A stretch of DNA of 64,000 nt from Helichrysum umbraculigerum. Taxonomy: Eukaryota > Streptophyta > Magnoliopsida > Asterales > Asteraceae. The position numbers and the translations under genes are program-made. Below, piece by piece: positions 58,957-64,000 of this stretch. Numbering within the stretch: position 1 is the first letter of the stretch; each line of letters starts with the position of its first letter. The DNA is taken from the NCBI GenBank assembly GCA_949592205.1, contig CATIUR010000005.1, positions 129,289,277 to 129,353,276 of the forward strand, written 5' to 3'. Under the pieces are notes generated by a model, which was given only the letters and a program-made list of their open reading frames with translations, searched no databases and was not told the DNA's origin.

Positions 58957-61714
58957 TGTGACACCCGTCAATTTAGGACTAGAATTTAGTGCCTAATCAA
59001 GCTTTAATACATGTAATTAGTTCTGTGTTAGGCTAATTAATGTATCAATTATCATATATATTGTTGAATATATATCTACAATTATGCGGTTTGTTTAAAT
59101 CGTACAAGTCTCAAATCGAATGAATTTCGATACAATAAATACGGACGTTGGTGAACAATTTTATTAGGTAATACAAATATTATTTAATAACTCAATTTTA
59201 TTTAGAATATTATTTAATATGATATTTCGTATCCAAATTTTACTACACAATTGATGTATACGTGATTAAACATACAAACGCGCAAACAAATAAAACGAAT
59301 TTCAATTTAAATACCCAAATGGATAATTGACAAAATATTTTAATAAAGCATTTTATAATAAATTTGTAATTTAAAACTTATCTTTTAATGTGTAAAAATT
59401 ATTTAACGTTTGAACAACGGAGCAAACGAACACCGCACGGAGCGGGAACGCGGGGCGAAAATGGGAGATAACCTCCCATTCCCACCATCTATCTTCCATT
59501 TCTCTTTTAACTCTCTCTCTCTTCCTTCTCTTTTCTCTCAACTAACACCCACCACCACCATTGTCTTCACCATCAAAATCGTAAAATAAACACACTAAAC
59601 GACCTCGGATCTTCAAGCCCCTTTGGAAATAACCGACCACCACGCGACGATCTACATTTCTACCTTTTCGGATTTTCATTTCATCACTTTGTAAGTTTCC
59701 GACAAATTACGAAATCTCTCGATTTTACTTACTTTTCATATATTATTGTTTGGATAAGCTTAATATGTCCCTATGAGGGTTGGGTAAAAGAATCAGACAA
59801 AACGGAAACCCGAAAACACGTTTTTGGCTCGAAATCCGTCAAACAGGCGATAGTGTCGCATGGACGAACCCAGATATGCGACACTACCAGCGACACTCCT
59901 TAAGTGCCGCTATACTTTCGATACCGACACTCCTTAAGTGTCGCCTAAGCTCAAATGTTGGCCTCTGACCGTCACTACTGAAGTGACGCCTATATATACC
60001 TACCGACACAACCTAGCGACACTGGTTAAGTGCCGCCATATCCTTCTAGCCGACACAACATACAGTCACTAAATAAGTGACGCCCTATATTCTATACCGA
60101 CACTTCCTCAGTGCCGCGATTTCTGTTGACCGACACTACTTAACGACACATCTTTAGTGCCGCTGTACTATTTTACCCGACACTTCTTTAGTGTCGCTAT
60201 GATACACGTCACTTCTTAAGTGACGCCCAAATGTCCGAAATCATTATTTTATACGACACTCCATAAGTGCCGCCGTTATGCTGAACCCGTCACTCCTGAA
60301 GTGACGCATACTACTTCACACGACACTACACTAGTGACGCTATCATTCCAAATCCGACACTCCACACGACACTTCCTTAGTGTCGCATGAACTGCCTTAG
60401 TGACGCCTATTAGTGTCGCATAAAACAGCAGGTTTTCCAACTATTTTTGCACCAAGTGTCAAGATTTTACAACTTCAAATGCTTATGCAATACGACTTTT
60501 AGAATATAACGGGACTTATATTTCAAGTGTAACACTTCAAAAACAAGACGACAACAATAACACTTTTATTTCAACCAATCACCAACGGGCCGTACGCGTT
60601 TTCAAAACATACTTCAAAATCAAACAAGTCATTGTAACTTGTACCAATTTATTCAAACAAGTCGTTGTAACTTGTATCAACTTATTCAAACAAGTCGTTG
60701 TAACTTGTATCAATTTAATCAAACAAGTCGTAGTAACTTGTAACAATACAATCAACCAAATCGGGGTAATTTGGACATTAAGTTAGACAAACAATTCCAA
60801 TGGTAGTCTTTCGAGATACCAATACAATTAATGACAATTTAAGTGTCGTGGACACATTCAGGTTTCAAGCCTTTGGACACCAACTCACAGCTAATTACTT
60901 CAAGTTTATTAAATTAAACACTTCAAGACTCAGGTGAGTTTCATAGCCCCATTTTCACTGCTTTACAACTAGGGGTGTGATATTACTACTCGATTTTGTT
61001 TTACAAGTAGAACGCAAGTGCCAAACTTCAAATACTACATGAGTTTCAAGCTAATCAATTTAAAGTCCTCTATAAGCATAGTCTCTAATATTTTAGCGTG
61101 AATGTTAGTATATGATATCATATGGGATTGACAATCCTCATCCGGGTTAGCACGCACTAACCGGTCAAACGGATGTATTAGCATTTGGGAAGATTAGTGT
61201 TGATTAGGCACTCGTAGGAGGCATTTCAAGTTAGGTTTCCTTAAGTGGGCCTGACAAATCAAGTTAAGCTCAGACTATGTGCTCATGGACAGTATAACTT
61301 TTATTTTGCTTAATTGCATTTTAAATTCAATATAAACCTTGCGGTTCTTACAACTATACGTTGACATACAAACCTGTAAGCTCACCAGCGTTTTCGCTGA
61401 CCCATTTTAGTATTTATCACAGGTACCCAGTAGTAGGTTGGCTGCACAAGCAGGAAATATTAGCTCGAGTCAGCATTCATACAACTAGTGATTTGATTGC
61501 ATTATTATATTTTGTAAAAGTAATTATGCTATGTAATCTCTCAATTTCAGGAATCGAGCTAATGTAACTATATTTTGATGTAAACATTTACTTTATCTAT
61601 ACAAGTTTAAAACGACGCATATAGTGGTCGTTCATTATATCTTATGTGCTTTGTATATTGATTAGTGACACCCAAATCAAGCTTCCGCAAATCATTAAAT
61701 TTGGGGGTGTCACA
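58957..61714 (+). repeat. Tekay-4 5' LTR (copy 2)
   Basis: Duplicate of 7672-10429, followed by a primer site with one substitution (TGGTATCAGCGCC). The palindrome array is at about 59840-60435 and the 36 bp minisatellite at about 60621-60755. Confidence 0.85.
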
Positions 61715-61862
61715 GATTGGTATCAGCGCCTAAGGTTATAGTGAACTAGGTTGCATTTAGTGGGCCTAGACTATGACCGTTAGGCAGTATTCCTTATTAG
61801 TTATGACTAGTTCAGGGATTACATCATACGACTTTAATTTAACATAGCCTGATCAACTATGT

Positions 61863-63789
61863 TGTGACAACTCTCCAAATTAGGTATTAATTAACATTTA
61901 AGCATGTGCATTCTTACGCTAATTTCCTGGTTAAGTTTTAACAAAACTTTTTGTTATGATGTAAGCCTAGCAAGCCCGTACTTTTAAACAAAAAGTAAAA
62001 TGTAATACGTAAGTAATTATTAATTACGTACAAATATATCAGAACGAACCCGACAAAAATAAATGACAAAAGTTTCGTGATACAAAAATAATTAATAATA
62101 TAATTATTAATTACGAGTATTTACATATCTATAACATGTAGATATAAAGGTCTAAATATACGTTTAACATAAAACGTATTATAACACGAACAGAAACAAT
62201 TTTAAAACGCACATAAAAGGTCAAATCATAAAAGTGCAAATTTTCTCGTTCGTTTGGAGGAAGTTAGAACATTACCTCAAAATATGAAATCCTAAATTAA
62301 CTGAAATTTGGCGCTCAAATAGTTGAACGCAGTAAAATGTACAAAATTGTACATCTATTTAAAATAATGATAACATCATTATACTGATTATAAATAACGA
62401 ACCAGGAGAACACCTACAAAATAAAAATATAAAATGTTTATTTTTATATTGCTATAATTATACCCGTACTCGAAATTGAGGTACCAAAAATTGGCACCAA
62501 ACCTCAATAATTGAGGAGACCGCCACTGTTTTTGAAACCATACTCGTTGATCTCTTTGTTCCCTCTCATTTCTTCCTGATCATTTCATTCTCATCAAACA
62601 TCATCATCAAATCTCTTTCTCTATCTCACTAAGAAAACACAAAGGCATTAACAAGATCAGAGACAACAACAAGCAGGAGCAACAACATCTTAATCATCTT
62701 CATCATCATCCGTTCATCATCATCTCCACCATTTTCATTTTGTAAGAAAAACTACAAAACTTTGATTTATTTACTTTGATTTCGTTCTCTAACTTGTAAA
62801 TGCATCATAATCTAAACATATAACATATATACATGAAAGATTTATGATTGATTCTTGAAAATGGTTTATAAAACCAAAACTTCAAATACAAAATCAATAC
62901 ATGAAAACATGTTATAAAAGTGTAATAAGTTGTTAAAATGCTATATATTGATTGTATAAACGTTTGGGTTTGATGTACAAAGAATTTGGAACCAAAATAA
63001 TCGAGCATCATTATGGCTCTGTTCGAACAGGACCTGGAAGTAACATGAATCCGGCGGATTCATGTAGAATCCGGCGGATTCCCCTATGAAACTCGCACAC
63101 AAATCTTCGGCTAAAACGGTGAACGAGTAAAAGACACGCTCGAATCCGGCGGATTCACCTAAATCCGGCGGATTCCCAAAGCTTCACATGAACGTTTTGT
63201 GAACACAAAAGAATCCGGCGGATTCACTTAATTTTGACCCGACCCGGCGGTTTGACCTGAAGATCCGGGAACACCTTCTCTATTAACGAGAATCCGGCGG
63301 ATTCAAATAGAATCCGGCGGATTCACATACTGGGCTGGGCTTCAGGCTGGGCCGGTGGTCTTTTGGGCCAAAGTAATGGGTTAAACCAATGATTAAATAA
63401 ATGGGTTATATAAACGAGTTAACGGGCCAAACGAGTTACATTATTATTAGTGGGCCAACGAATCGGGCCGAGCCCAACAAACTATAAAACACCTTGACTT
63501 TAAAACAATTCCATTTATTAGTAACATTATAAAACGAGACAAACTATGAATACGGACATTGGACTTATTTGTTTCGTATGAACAAACGATATATGACATA
63601 TATATATATACGAACTTTGTAAATTATACGATTTGGATACGATTACACAATCGGGACATTTAAACTTTTTAACATTTACTAAACAAACGTAGTGATATTA
63701 AAAACAAATGACATTCGTTTTATAAAAACAATCTAAGTTTTAAAACAAATAAAACTTGCAACCTTTTTAAAAATACGAAACGACGTATT

Positions 63790-63836
<47 letters not shown>

Positions 63837-64000
63837 GAGAACACACGTTATATATATAGACACAAACGACATTTGAATTATATTCACGATTATACGTTTT
63901 CTTAAACAAATGAAAACTTATATATATTTTGATATACGTAAACAATGTATTGATTAAACATATGTACATACGACACTTAGGAATATATATTCACAAATAT
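61863..64000 (+). repeat. Tekay-1 5' LTR (copy 2), running off the window
   Basis: Duplicate of 10578 onward. At about 62560-62600 it shares bases with the Tekay-1 3' LTR (GTTCCCTC, CATCAAAC) where the copy 1 5' LTR differs, so those changes occurred in copy 1 after the duplication. One palindrome unit is missing near 63215. The (TA)n is at about 63792-63833. Confidence 0.9.

Larger units (their letters stand above)
51537..64000. repeat. Large duplicated segment, copy 2
   Basis: Matches 1-12750; see that entry. The copia pol sequence 50357-51536 directly upstream would correspond to sequence left of this window. Features inside are listed briefly below. Confidence 0.95.

Overview
The window is plant nuclear DNA made almost wholly of transposable elements. 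I found no host protein gene, tRNA, rRNA or CRISPR array. The evidence for a plant is: Ty3/gypsy chromovirus (Tekay-type), Athila/Tat-type and Ty1/copia retrotransposons; initiator-Met-type (TGGTATCAGAGCC) and Asp-type (TGGCGCCG...) primer binding sites; and a Helitron plus Stowaway-, hAT- and Mutator-type non-autonomous DNA elements. AT-rich composition and the style of the Tekay gag suggest a eudicot, perhaps an Asteraceae species (inference only).

Layout. Bases 1-12750 recur almost unchanged at 51537-64000, so the window holds one full period (about 51.5 kb) of a large duplication, or of an assembly or haplotype duplicate. Within one period, left to right: end of a copia pol and its 3' LTR (1-2086); end of an Athila/Tat-type LTR (2087-2560); a minus-strand Tekay relative (Tekay-3: leader ORF 2561-3019, LTR about 3155-7575) carrying several small DNA transposons; a plus-strand Tekay relative (Tekay-4: LTR 7672-10429); the best preserved element, Tekay-1 (10578-22882), with a near-intact gag-pol but a truncated 3' LTR; a short unassigned stretch; then a minus-strand Tekay (Tekay-2: 23146-23709 plus 45213-50356) split by a 21.5 kb minus-strand Athila-like element (23710-45212). 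That element is bounded by a perfect GTAAT target duplication. Its left LTR holds a Helitron and a 2.7 kb tandem duplication. Its right LTR holds a one-LTR fragment of a second Athila/Tat-type element, itself flanked by ATTTG. Tekay-2 sits inside the copia pol that resumes at 50357, and the second duplicate copy follows.

The insertions can be ordered: Tekay-3, then the plus-strand Athila/Tat-type LTR element, copia, Tekay-2, the minus-strand Athila-like element, and finally the Helitron and one-LTR insertions. The repeat unit was duplicated after Tekay-1 entered Tekay-4.

Only Tekay-1 looks close to autonomous: its protease, RT, RNase H, integrase and chromodomain are intact, but one in-frame TAG interrupts gag. 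Points that stand out are: a leader ORF upstream of gag, shared by three diverged Tekay elements, with a hydrophobic C-terminal tail where complete; short palindromes repeated in the LTRs of five different families; a covarying hairpin array in the Tekay-4 LTR; and a possible intron inside Tekay LTRs.
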